A stretch of DNA of 46,124 nucleotides from Dielma fastidiosa. GTDB taxonomy: Bacteria > Bacillota_I > Bacilli_A > Erysipelotrichales > Erysipelotrichaceae. The translations under genes and the position numbers were made by a program. Positions 23,046 to 31,228 of the stretch are shown here, in pieces (positions within the stretch are counted from its first letter, which is position 1; every line of letters begins with the position of its first letter). The notes below the pieces were generated by a model that was not told the origin of the DNA, did not search any database, and saw only the letters and a list, made by a program, of their open reading frames with translations. Where the stretch lies: contig NZ_HE578924.1 of assembly GCF_000313565.1 (NCBI RefSeq), positions 1-46,124 on the forward strand, read 5' to 3'.

Positions 23046-24350
23046 ATGTCTGAAACAACAGGTAAAAAGCCTAAAGCTGGTTCCAGTAATTTTGGTTCTA
23101 AAGGTTGGTTTATCATTTTAATCAGTATTGTATATTTTTATTTAAGTACAGCTGTTACTTCTGATGGTCTTAATGTTATTAATAATTATTTAGTAGGTAA
23201 ATTTAGTGTCAGTATGTCATCATTAACGATATTTGCCACAGCAGGCGGCTGGCTGACTTTAGTGAGTATCCCGCTTTTCACAAAATTAGCAAATGCCAAA
23301 GGTGCAAAATCTGCAATTATATCCTCTTTGGTAATATTCATTTTCGCTACCTATTTCATTTATCATGCTGACAGTCTTATCGTTTACGGTATTGCCATGA
23401 CTTTGGGATGCATGGCAGTTGTCGGCTTTTCCATGGTTGGTACAGGCTTGCTGGGTGCCAATTGGTTCCCTACTAAAAAAGGATTATACATGGGTTGGGC
23501 TACATTTGGTATTCCTATTTCAGCGGCATCTGTTTCAATTATGCAGCAGGCCATGATTAATACTATTGGTTTTGAAAATATCAGCTGGTTCTTCATTGGT
23601 ATTGCGGTTCTGACAATCATCGTTACCTTCTTTTTCGTTAAAAATAATCCAGAAGAAGCTGGCGCATTCCCTGATAATGATCAATCGATGACCAAAGAGA
23701 AGGCTCATCAAATCTGGGAACGCGGTGAAGAACTTAAACGGACAAGTCCGTGGGATGCTTCAAAGGTTCTTCATTACTCAGAAACATGGAAGATAGCAAT
23801 TGGCTGGGGTGTATTAATGATGGGTGCATCAGGAATTATTGCGCAATTTGTAACCGCCGCGGTTACATGGGGCCATGACATTCAATACCCTATCATGCTG
23901 CTTACGGTAATGTTCCCTGTCGGTTTATTCTTCTCCTGGTTTGCTGGCTATTTAGATGATAAATTCGGTGTAAAAAACGCAACCTTCTTTATCGCTGGTC
24001 TGTTATGTTTTGGGGCAGTCATTGCCGGTCTATTCGGCAGCAACGCGATTGCTCTGGCTGTCGGCGGCGGCTGTTTTATGGGAGCTATGTCAGGCGGCAA
24101 TAACTTGACGATGTCTGTTACCGGCTCAAAATTCGGGCGCTATGACTTTAATAATGCCTGGGCAGTTATATCAGTAATCACACGTATTATTTCTTCTACA
24201 GGTATTATTCTTGTATCATTAATTGCTGATAAGTTTGGATATACAACTTCATATCTAGCTGTTGCTGTGACTGTTATCATCGCTTCATTTGTAATCAAGG
24301 CTACGGATGTTACATGTGTCGGCAGAAGTGTAGTCAATGAAGAAGAGTAA
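23046..24350 (+). CDS. MFS transporter
   Basis: A 434-residue 12-helix permease starting MSETTGKKPKAGSSNFGSKG, a short polar N terminus before the first helix. The central loop contains GYLDDKFGVKNA, the MFS loop-2/3-like motif in the second half. The pattern is close to OFA/glycerol-type anion transporters rather than drug pumps. The start at 23046 follows AAAAAGGAGG; a longer reading from 23019 covers the RBS. A copy of the TTGCGTCATAGGT motif lies upstream, linking it to the S15 hydrolase gene and probably to PucR control. A clear terminator follows. Confidence 0.85.
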   Translation: MSETTGKKPKAGSSNFGSKGWFIILISIVYFYLSTAVTSDGLNVINNYLVGKFSVSMSSLTIFATAGGWLTLVSIPLFTKLANAKGAKSAIISSLVIFIFATYFIYHADSLIVYGIAMTLGCMAVVGFSMVGTGLLGANWFPTKKGLYMGWATFGIPISAASVSIMQQAMINTIGFENISWFFIGIAVLTIIVTFFFVKNNPEEAGAFPDNDQSMTKEKAHQIWERGEELKRTSPWDASKVLHYSETWKIAIGWGVLMMGASGIIAQFVTAAVTWGHDIQYPIMLLTVMFPVGLFFSWFAGYLDDKFGVKNATFFIAGLLCFGAVIAGLFGSNAIALAVGGGCFMGAMSGGNNLTMSVTGSKFGRYDFNNAWAVISVITRIISSTGIILVSLIADKFGYTTSYLAVAVTVIIASFVIKATDVTCVGRSVVNEEE

Positions 24351-24378
24351 TGAAATCGTTTTATGATTAATGCAAAGT

Positions 24379-24405
24379 GCTGAATTCAAAAATTCAGCCT
24401 TTCTT
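24379..24405 (+). terminator. Terminator of the first plus-strand MFS gene
   Basis: GCTGAATT (24379-24386), loop CAAA, AATTCAGC (24391-24398), followed by a T-rich CTTTCTTTATT stretch. Confidence 0.88.
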
Positions 24406-24492
24406 TATTCATATTTATTATGTATTTCATTTATCGATATTCAGCTTATATGGGTAATGAATACACGCTTATGATCAAGGAGGTTGTTGATT

Positions 24493-25734
24493 ATGAATAA
24501 AAAATCTATTTGGACAAAGGACTTTATTTTAGTATGCTTAGCAGCTTTAGCGACGAATATATGCATGCGGATGCTTGACAGTAACCTTGCTTCTTATGCA
24601 AATATCGCTTGGAATTCTAAATCTTTAGGCGGTCAGCTGACATCTTTCTTTAATTTTGGTTCCATTCTTATGGCATTCTTCGGCGGCAGGATTGCCGATA
24701 TCAAAGGCCGAAGGATTTCAATTATATATGGCTGTCTGCTGTTTGCAGTACCTACCATAGCAATGGCTTTAATCCCGCTGCCAGGCGTTGCTTTAGGTGT
24801 GCGTGTATTGCAGGGTGTGGCAAAAGGTATCGTTACGGTTGCCATGGCTTCTGTCGTTTCAGATATTGTGGCCCGTGATCAAATGAATGAAGGCATGGGA
24901 ATGTTTAATCTCGGTAATACCATATCATTCGCCTTTGGGCCTATGCTTGGGCTGGCACTTGTTGATATGGGCGGCTATTCCACAATGTTTCTTGTCTGCT
25001 CAATTACCTATGCCCTCGGCGTTGTATTCGCTTGGTTTATGAATTATGAAAAAAAGCAGAAATCACCAGTAATTGAAGCTGATAAAGTGAATACAATGGC
25101 GGATAAGACACCGGCAGAGTATAAAGGTATATGGAAGCTGATTGAGAAAAAAGCAATTATTGCTTCCCTTATTAACACGATATTCTTTGGCGGTTATGCA
25201 TGTATTCTTGTTTTCTTAACCGTTTATGCACAAGAGGTTTTACTATTAAATTCCACACAGATTTCATTTTTTTATACAGTTGCGGCCGTGGCAATGCTGG
25301 CAGTTCGTTTATTAACCTCCAAAGTTGCTGATCGATATGGCGCCTTAATCATGATTATTCCAGGGCATTTAGCAATGATCGCTGCCTTGCTCTTATTAGC
25401 TTTTACTGCTAAGACCTCTTATATTGCTTTCTTAGCTGCCGGCGCTTGCTACGGCATAGGGATGGCAATCGTCTCGCCTACTTTAAATGCTATAGCAATC
25501 GTGGATTCTCCTGCTGAACGCGGTGCTACCGCCAATGCAACTTTTTATTTTATGATGGATTTCGGTATACTTTTTGCCTCAGCTGGTTTTGGCGCGTTAA
25601 TGGATATCGCGCCATCCATCGAGTCAGGCTATAACCAAACATTTTTAATTTCGGTGGGAATCATTATTTTTTCAGCTGTTTTCTCACTCATTTCGCTGAA
25701 TAAAAAAGCACGTGAAAAACGAAGTGCTGTCTGA
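24493..25734 (+). CDS. MFS transporter, drug/sugar-efflux-like
   Basis: A 413-residue permease with 12 predicted helices. The motif GRIADIKGRRISI between helices 2 and 3 is the classic MFS motif A, and SKVADRYGALIM is its second-half counterpart. AFGPMLGLALVDMGG resembles the helix-5 motif C of antiporters, which points to export. The start at 24493 follows AAGGAGGTTG. It is a separate unit from the preceding MFS gene because a terminator stands between them, but it may belong to the same catabolic region. Substrate unknown. Confidence 0.85.
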   Translation: MNKKSIWTKDFILVCLAALATNICMRMLDSNLASYANIAWNSKSLGGQLTSFFNFGSILMAFFGGRIADIKGRRISIIYGCLLFAVPTIAMALIPLPGVALGVRVLQGVAKGIVTVAMASVVSDIVARDQMNEGMGMFNLGNTISFAFGPMLGLALVDMGGYSTMFLVCSITYALGVVFAWFMNYEKKQKSPVIEADKVNTMADKTPAEYKGIWKLIEKKAIIASLINTIFFGGYACILVFLTVYAQEVLLLNSTQISFFYTVAAVAMLAVRLLTSKVADRYGALIMIIPGHLAMIAALLLLAFTAKTSYIAFLAAGACYGIGMAIVSPTLNAIAIVDSPAERGATANATFYFMMDFGILFASAGFGALMDIAPSIESGYNQTFLISVGIIIFSAVFSLISLNKKAREKRSAV

Positions 25735-25789
25735 TAAGTGCCATTCATAATTAGCAGCGCCTGAATATTCTATTAATCAAACATTAATT

Positions 25790-25820
25790 GGATGCTCAAA
25801 TGACGGGGCATCCTTTATTA
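25790..25820 (+). terminator. Terminator of the second plus-strand MFS gene
   Basis: GGATGC (25790-25795) pairs with GCATCC (25808-25813), followed by TTTATTA. Confidence 0.75.
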
Positions 25821-25833
25821 TGGCAATGATTAG

Positions 25834-25890
25834 TTTCCTGCGGTATATTTCTTAGATGAATTTGTTGATACGATTATCGATTATAAGTAA
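25834..25890 (+). pseudogene. Possible C-terminal coding remnant
   Basis: One frame reads FPAVYFLDEFVDTIIDYK followed by a stop, bounded upstream by an in-frame stop. It has protein-like composition but no start codon or RBS, and it lies between two hairpins. It may be the decayed end of a lost gene. It could equally be chance. Confidence 0.25.
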
Positions 25891-25898
25891 TACATAGT

Positions 25899-25939
25899 AA
25901 AGAGGATGCGAACATTTCACTCAATGTCACATCCTCTTT
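25899..25939. terminator. Hairpin terminator downstream of the Fic gene
   Basis: AAAGAGGATG (25899-25908) pairs with CATCCTCTTT (25930-25939), with an inner ACATT/AATGT stem. It directly follows the stop codon (25939-25941) of the extended Fic reading frame on the minus strand, so it fits as the terminator of a longer Fic gene. Confidence 0.75.
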
Positions 25940-25973
25940 TAATGGTATAATTGATACATATACTGAACCCTAT

Positions 25974-26018
25974 CTTGATCGCTGACTTGGTCGCTGTCTT
26001 GATCGGTGAGCGATCAAG
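25974..26018. repeat. Three 12-bp tandem units and an overlapping inverted repeat
   Basis: CTTGATCGCTGA, CTTGGTCGCTGT and CTTGATCGGTGA run in tandem at 25974-26009. The last unit's CTTGATCG pairs with CGATCAAG at 26011-26018, across the Fic stop codon. In the Fic frame the units encode repeated SDQ/TDQ triplets. Confidence 0.8.
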
Positions 26019-27006
26019 TTCTTTTGCGATATTTTTGGTTTCGGCTATTTGGTTTATCAGGTATTGTCATTTCTATTAGCTGTAAATTCAGAGCAGGCAA
26101 AAGGTAATTCTTTCTAAATGTCGGTTTATGTGACAAGTTTAATCTTCGCATTATTTCTATCAAAGGAAGTGACTCATTTCCCATCACATTAAGCAATTTT
26201 TGAACTGATTCGTTAATTGCGCCACTATTATTTTCATCTTCACCCACAACTACTATTTCTTTTACAGTATCTAATATAATTTCTAACATCAATTCAACAA
26301 ATACAGCACTGTCTGCATCTCTGTCAGCTTTACCCAACGCGTCATAATATTCCGCTTGTCTTAATCTAATTAAGTCCTCTATTGGCAGCCAATAAAAGAT
26401 TTCTTTCCACTGACCAAGCAGAAGGCTATGCCACATTCTTCCCATTCGTCCATTGCCATCTGCAAATGGATGAATAAATTCAAATTCATAATGGAAGACC
26501 GCACTGCGAATCAAAGGCTGAAGCTGTGAAGTTGAATACCAATTAAGTAAGTCATTTATTTGATCGGGTACAAATTTAGCCGGAGGTGCCATATGAATTA
26601 ATTGCTCGCCATCAAATACACCGACACCGCCATGTCGAAAAACGCCATTTTCTTTTATTAATCCTTTCATCATTGTCTCATGTGCTTTTAATAAATCCTT
26701 AATAGATAATGGATTTAATGAGAGCATCATTTCATAAGCTTCAAATGCATTTGTTACTTCTCTTATTTCGTTTGGATCACCAAGCACCCGCTTACCATCA
26801 AGAATCGCTGTCATCTGTTTCAAAGACAATGAATTGTGTTCAATTGCTAATGAAGAGTGAATGGTTCTGATACGATTCTCTTTTCTTAAGTGAGGATTCA
26901 AAGTTCCGTGAGAAAGCACGTTGATACGCCCAATCTGTTCACTGATTTCTGAAACCAAATTCATCATTTTTTCTGTAATATGGAAGGGTGGGTCATAATT
27001 ACTCAT
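26014..27006 (-). CDS. Fic-domain protein (AMP/NMP transferase family)
   Basis: Transfers AMP or a related group to target hydroxyls. The active-site motif HPFADGNGRMGR is complete (residues 179-190). The N-terminal SSLAIEHNSLSL (51-62) corresponds to the auto-inhibitory helix of class II Fic proteins. A C-terminal winged-helix-like region (about 268-325) may bind DNA. As read, the protein is 330 aa and ends at a TGA. The same frame then continues for 24 codons with an SDQVSDQ-like tail to a TAA at 25941 next to a terminator, so the TGA may be a recent nonsense change. No neighbouring antitoxin gene is seen. Confidence 0.88.
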   Translation of the reverse strand: MSNYDPPFHITEKMMNLVSEISEQIGRINVLSHGTLNPHLRKENRIRTIHSSLAIEHNSLSLKQMTAILDGKRVLGDPNEIREVTNAFEAYEMMLSLNPLSIKDLLKAHETMMKGLIKENGVFRHGGVGVFDGEQLIHMAPPAKFVPDQINDLLNWYSTSQLQPLIRSAVFHYEFEFIHPFADGNGRMGRMWHSLLLGQWKEIFYWLPIEDLIRLRQAEYYDALGKADRDADSAVFVELMLEIILDTVKEIVVVGEDENNSGAINESVQKLLNVMGNESLPLIEIMRRLNLSHKPTFRKNYLLPALNLQLIEMTIPDKPNSRNQKYRKRT

Positions 27007-27163
27007 AAAATCAGCTCCTTTATTGAAACATATATTTAAGCTCGGCGATTATATATTATCTGATGCTTTCATCTTAACTCGCATATCGTTATTATATCAC
27101 AAAAGCACTCAGATAAACGTGATATGAAATAGATAGTCAGGCTTTCAACGCTTATTGGCAATT

Positions 27164-27194
27164 AAAACCGTGGCTCATATGAAACCACGGTTTT
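27164..27194. terminator. Terminator of the ankyrin-EF-G-like operon
   Basis: AAAACCGTGG (27164-27173) and CCACGGTTTT (27185-27194) form a perfect 10-bp stem. On the minus strand it follows the EF-G-like stop codon and ends in TTTT. Confidence 0.92.
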
Positions 27195-27203
27195 CTAATT
27201 ATT

Positions 27204-29291
27204 CTATTCTTCCTCTTCTTCCTTCTTCGTATTGGCAATTACCTTTTCCGCGATATTTGCCGGTACTGGTTCATAGCGCTCAAACTTCTGAGTATAAACA
27301 CCACGGCCCTGAGTCATAGAACGAAGATCAGTCGGATATTTCATCATTTCAGCTAAAGGTACTTCAGCCGTAATCTTTTGATGATCATTTTCCATATCCA
27401 TACCCATAATCGTACCACGGCGTTTATTGAAATCACCGATAATCGTACCTGTATATTCATCAGGCACCACAACTGTAGCCGTTACGATTGGTTCAAGCAG
27501 AATTGCATTTGCTTTTGGCATTGCATCCTTATAAGCTAAATGAGCCGCCAATTTAAAGGCCATTTCACTTGAATCGACATCATGATATTTACCATCCAGC
27601 AGTGTAGCTTTCAGATTAACAACCTTAAAGCCTGCCAAATAACCTTTATTCATGCATTCACGCAAACCGGTTTCAACCGCTGGGAAATACTGACGAGGTA
27701 CGGCACCGCCGAATACCTTTTCTTCGAATACCATTTCTTCAGTATCCGGATTTGGTGAAAACTCCACAAATACATGGCCAAATTGTCCATGACCGCCGGA
27801 TTGTTTCTTATGACGGCCTTCACCAACTACGGTCTTCTTAATGGTTTCACGATATGGAACCTTAGGCACAGTCAGATTAACCTCAACCTTGTATTTAGCG
27901 CGCATCTTAGAAACCAGCACATCGATATGCTGATCACCAACACCATAGAATACATTTTCCTTTGTTTCTTTATTATTTACTAAACGGCATGTCTGATCTT
28001 CCTCAACCATTCTAGCCAGCGCGTTGCTCAGCTTGTCATCATCATTCTTTGACTTTGGCCATACCGCAACACCCAGCATCGGTTCAGTAAATTTAATTGG
28101 ATCAACGGCATAATGACAGCCCTTATCACACAGTGTATCATTGGTCTGCGTATAACCAAGCTTTGTCACCGCACCAATATCTCCGGTAAACAGCTTGCCG
28201 ACCGCTGTCTGATGCTTACCCTTTATAATATAAATCTGCGCGATTTTTTCCATCTTATCCTTCTTAGGATTATAGACATTGGAATCAGCGCTCAATGTAC
28301 CGCTCTTAACCTTGATAAAACTAATGCGGCCAACAAATGGGTCAACAATCGTCTTAAATACAAGACCCGTGAATTTTTCATTTTCTGTTGTCTGCAATTC
28401 AACTGGTTCTTCTTTTTCAATATCCGTTACAGTCACAGTACCATTTTCACCATAAGTTGGGAAATATTTAACGATCAGATCCATCAGACGTTCGATACCG
28501 GTCATATTGATCGCGGAACCAGAGAATACCGGGCGAATCTCACCGCTGCGAACACCAATGCGCACACCGCGGGTTAATTCAGCTTCACTGAATTCTTCAC
28601 CGGAGAAGTATTTTTCCATTAATTCATCATCACCCATAGCAATCGCTTCAGCAATCTGATTCTTATATTCCGCAACCTCATCCTTCATATCATCAGGTAC
28701 GTCACACGCCTTATCACGGTTTGCTTTTTCACCTTTAAAATACCATGCTTTATCACGCAGAATATTGATTGAACCAACAACCTCACCATTTTCAACGATA
28801 GGTACTTCAAATGGAATTACTGTCTTGCCGAAAGCTTCACGCAATCCTTCATACGTTTTCTTAAATGAAGCATGTTCTTCATCTAATTTATTGATAAAGA
28901 AAATGGTCGGCAGCTTTCTGGACTGGGCGGCTTCCCACGCTGTCTGCGTACCGCTTTGCACGCCTTCTTTAGCGCCCACGACGATTAACGCATTGTCGCC
29001 GGCTGCCAAGCCGCTTTCCGCTTCACCGATGAAATCCAGATAACCCGGTGTATCGATGAAATTGATTTTGGTATCCCGCCATTCAATTGGCACGATTGTT
29101 GAATAAACCGTAATACCGCGTTTGATTTCTTCTGGATCATAGTCGATCAGAGAGCTTCCCTCGCTGGTCTTACCAAAACGGTCACTGGCCTTTGTGAAAT
29201 AAAGCATCGCTTCAAGAACTCCTGTTTTACCGGCACCGCTGTGCCCAAGGACAGTAACATTTCTTACCTCATGTGCTAAATAATCTCGCAT
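27204..29291 (-). CDS. Elongation factor G-like GTPase (EF-G2 type)
   Basis: A 695-residue translational GTPase with EF-G domain order. G1 reads GHSGAGKTG (about 16-24), G3 DTPGYLDF and G4 NKLDEE. The C-terminal EF-G domain IV has the GGHGQFGHVFVEF segment and domain V has GDFNKRRGTIMGM. The tail is acidic (KKEEEEE). The divergent N terminus and switch region separate it from the essential EF-G and match the EF-G-like paralogs of Firmicutes, whose role is not settled. It follows the ankyrin gene by 12 nt in one operon, which has a leader-peptide-like unit upstream. Confidence 0.88.
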   Translation of the reverse strand: MRDYLAHEVRNVTVLGHSGAGKTGVLEAMLYFTKASDRFGKTSEGSSLIDYDPEEIKRGITVYSTIVPIEWRDTKINFIDTPGYLDFIGEAESGLAAGDNALIVVGAKEGVQSGTQTAWEAAQSRKLPTIFFINKLDEEHASFKKTYEGLREAFGKTVIPFEVPIVENGEVVGSINILRDKAWYFKGEKANRDKACDVPDDMKDEVAEYKNQIAEAIAMGDDELMEKYFSGEEFSEAELTRGVRIGVRSGEIRPVFSGSAINMTGIERLMDLIVKYFPTYGENGTVTVTDIEKEEPVELQTTENEKFTGLVFKTIVDPFVGRISFIKVKSGTLSADSNVYNPKKDKMEKIAQIYIIKGKHQTAVGKLFTGDIGAVTKLGYTQTNDTLCDKGCHYAVDPIKFTEPMLGVAVWPKSKNDDDKLSNALARMVEEDQTCRLVNNKETKENVFYGVGDQHIDVLVSKMRAKYKVEVNLTVPKVPYRETIKKTVVGEGRHKKQSGGHGQFGHVFVEFSPNPDTEEMVFEEKVFGGAVPRQYFPAVETGLRECMNKGYLAGFKVVNLKATLLDGKYHDVDSSEMAFKLAAHLAYKDAMPKANAILLEPIVTATVVVPDEYTGTIIGDFNKRRGTIMGMDMENDHQKITAEVPLAEMMKYPTDLRSMTQGRGVYTQKFERYEPVPANIAEKVIANTKKEEEEE

Positions 29292-29303
29292 CTGCAGATC
29301 CTC

Positions 29304-29972
29304 CTATTTCAAAATTGGCTTAAGCTCAGCCAGACAATGTTCACGTACATAATGAACTGCTTTATTACCTTCTTTATCCACAGCCTCTTTATCAGCGCCA
29401 TGATCCAGCAGATAGCTAACCAGATCAACATAACCGCCGTAAGCGGCTCTCATCAATGCTGTACAGCCAAGATGATCCGCAGTATTTACATCAGCGCCGG
29501 CTTCCACCAGCTGTTTAATAACATCAAATTTAAATGCCAGACAAGCTTCCATTAAAGGTGTTCTGCCCTCAGCATCCTGAACGTTTACTTCTACGCCATT
29601 CTTTAATAATTCTTCAATCACACGATCCATGCCCTGGAAAGCGGCACGATGCAGTGCGCTGCGGCCTTTATTGTCCTGCGCGTTGATGTCAGCACCAGCT
29701 TCAATCAATTTCTTTACAATTGTCTTATTGCCTTTTTTCGCAGCACCCATAATTGCTGTCTTACCATTATTATCTCTGATATTCACATCAGCTCCATTGT
29801 CAATCAAAACCCGCACAATATCCTTATAATCGCGCTTCGCACTGCGCATTAATGCTGTTCTTCCCTCACCATTTTGATAATTTACATTAACACCTTTTTT
29901 AATTTCTGCACAGATAGCTGTAAAATCTCCATTTGCTGCACTGTTCCAGAACACCTCATTGAATTGATCCAT
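29304..29972 (-). CDS. Ankyrin-repeat protein
   Basis: A 222-residue protein made of about six ankyrin repeats, with consensus pieces such as GRTALMRSAK, VLIDNGADVNIRD, GKTAIMGAAKKG and EAGADINAQD. No signal peptide or extra domain is visible, so it is a cytoplasmic protein-interaction module. It is the first gene of the operon with the EF-G-like GTPase. The RBS is AAAGGAGG. A functional link to the GTPase is inferred only from operon structure. Confidence 0.92.
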   Translation of the reverse strand: MDQFNEVFWNSAANGDFTAICAEIKKGVNVNYQNGEGRTALMRSAKRDYKDIVRVLIDNGADVNIRDNNGKTAIMGAAKKGNKTIVKKLIEAGADINAQDNKGRSALHRAAFQGMDRVIEELLKNGVEVNVQDAEGRTPLMEACLAFKFDVIKQLVEAGADVNTADHLGCTALMRAAYGGYVDLVSYLLDHGADKEAVDKEGNKAVHYVREHCLAELKPILK

Positions 29973-30030
29973 GATTATTTCCTCCTTTATGAATCATTTC
30001 CTGCCTGAAGCAAGATTGTCCGAATTTAAC

Positions 30031-30050
30031 CTGTTTAGCAGTCTAAACAG
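30031..30050. promoter_or_regulatory. Inverted repeat upstream of the ankyrin-EF-G-like operon
   Basis: CTGTTTAG-CAGT-CTAAACAG is a perfect 8-bp inverted repeat with a 4-nt spacer, between the leader terminator and the ankyrin gene. It could be an operator or an RNA hairpin of the leader. Confidence 0.55.
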
Positions 30051-30072
30051 TTCAAGAAAAGAGATTCTGTGT

Positions 30073-30103
30073 AAAAAAAACGAACGCATTCGCACACGTC
30101 CGT
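30073..30103 (-). terminator. Terminator directly after the small leader ORF
   Basis: On the minus strand ACGGACG (30103-30097) pairs with CGTTCGT (30086-30080), with one G-U, a 10-nt loop, then eight U. The 5' arm begins just after the stop codon of the 26-residue ORF (TAA at 30105-30107), so a terminating ribosome would cover it. Confidence 0.85.
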
Positions 30104-30104
30104 C

Positions 30105-30185
30105 TTAAAACCACACAAAAGCATTCTCACTGCGAGCTCCAGCATGAACCTTCACAAAAACAACAACTCTTCCGCTTCGATTCAT
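30105..30185 (-). CDS. Candidate leader peptide of the ankyrin-EF-G-like operon (26 aa)
   Basis: Encodes MNRSGRVVVFVKVHAGARSE then NAFVWF. GAGGGAG lies 8 nt before the ATG at 30185, and in-frame ATG and GTG codons just upstream are less well spaced. It has its own consensus-like promoter and is followed within 2 nt by an intrinsic terminator. This layout (promoter, short ORF, terminator, then a translational GTPase operon about 100 nt on) resembles ribosome-dependent attenuation, as known for ribosome-protection genes. It could instead encode a stand-alone small peptide. The peptide is not recognised. Confidence 0.55.
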   Translation of the reverse strand: MNRSGRVVVFVKVHAGARSENAFVWF

Positions 30186-30217
30186 GACCATCACTCCCTC
30201 TCTTCTTTGGTACTTTT

Positions 30218-30254
30218 ATTGTATCGCAAATCAGAATTATTGCAAGCGTTTTCA
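30218..30254 (-). promoter_or_regulatory. Promoter of the leader unit with an overlapping cre-like site
   Basis: Minus-strand -35 TTGCAA (30240-30245) and -10 TACAAT (30218-30223) have a 16-bp spacer. TGCAAGCGTTTTCA at 30241-30254 matches the cre consensus with one mismatch and overlaps the -35. The rest of 30255-30376 is AT-rich with nothing recognisable. Confidence 0.65.
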
Positions 30255-30376
30255 GGCACTTTGATGAATGAAAATATTCGCTGAATTTTCATAAAATTAG
30301 ATACCCTTGATTTCATCGCTTTTTTTGGAATTTACACATTTAACTTCAACTGAAAATATCATTTTATTCCATCAAT

Positions 30377-31228
30377 TTAATCCTTGCACAGCTGACGGAT
30401 CGCTTTCACCACACCTAAATCAGTATTATCTGCCGTAAGATAATTAGCTGCTTCAATGGCTGCTTGGGCACCGTTGGCTACCGCAAAGGAATATTTAAAA
30501 CGCGTCAGCATTGAAAGATCATTGGCTGAATCACCGATAACCATAACTTCATCGCTGCATAATCCCTGCTTTTCAATGGCTTTCATCAGCATGATGCCTT
30601 TTTGCGCATCGGCATGCGTCACCTCAATGTTAATCGGTTTGGAAATTGCGATAGCAATATCTTCTACCTGCATTAACGCTTCCTGAAGCTGATGGATTTT
30701 TTCACGATCTCCATCATGGACTTCCATTTTCAAAATATCCGGTTCATGAGCCAGCAATTCATCAATCGTTGAATAAACCTTTAAGCCCACATAAAAATCC
30801 CGATAGGTTTCTTTGCTTGTATCCGGTGTGCAGAAACCATCAAGCCAAGCGGTTTCCATAAAAGCATCCAGATTTTCTTCCTCATTAAATAAGGATGCGA
30901 TGCCATCCGCAGTATATACATTCCATACTACATGAAAGCGGGCAAAGATTTCACCCACCGCTTTAATCTGTGACGCGCTTAAGCGTATGTTATCCTTAAT
31001 CACACCGCCATGATCCCGATATTGAGCGCCATTCAGCAAGATCAGCTCAGGATCAATGCCGGTATTTTCAAAGATTGGTGTAACACCAGGATAATCACGG
31101 CCGGTTGCCACCATAAAGTCGACGCCCCTCGCCATCTGTTTTTTTATTTCATCTATAGTTTCCTGATTCATCAGATGATTTTCCTGAAGCAGCGTACCGT
31201 CCAGATCACTGACAATGAGCTTGATCAT
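30377..31228 (-). CDS. HAD-superfamily phosphatase, Cof type
   Basis: A 283-residue haloacid dehalogenase-like phosphatase. Motif I is VSDLDGTLL, motif II VATGRD, motif III a lysine in the KPINIEVTHADAQKG region, and motif IV VIGDSANDLSML. The C2-type cap lies between motifs II and III. Such enzymes dephosphorylate sugar phosphates, FMN precursors or other small metabolites; the substrate cannot be given. The start overlaps the U32 gene stop by 4 nt (ATGA type), so it is coupled to it. Confidence 0.9.
   Translation of the reverse strand: MIKLIVSDLDGTLLQENHLMNQETIDEIKKQMARGVDFMVATGRDYPGVTPIFENTGIDPELILLNGAQYRDHGGVIKDNIRLSASQIKAVGEIFARFHVVWNVYTADGIASLFNEEENLDAFMETAWLDGFCTPDTSKETYRDFYVGLKVYSTIDELLAHEPDILKMEVHDGDREKIHQLQEALMQVEDIAIAISKPINIEVTHADAQKGIMLMKAIEKQGLCSDEVMVIGDSANDLSMLTRFKYSFAVANGAQAAIEAANYLTADNTDLGVVKAIRQLCKD

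Noticed and set aside
28113-28577. Open frame of 154 codons opposite the EF-G-like gene
   Set aside because: Lies wholly within the coding region of a well-supported gene on the other strand and has no RBS or family likeness.
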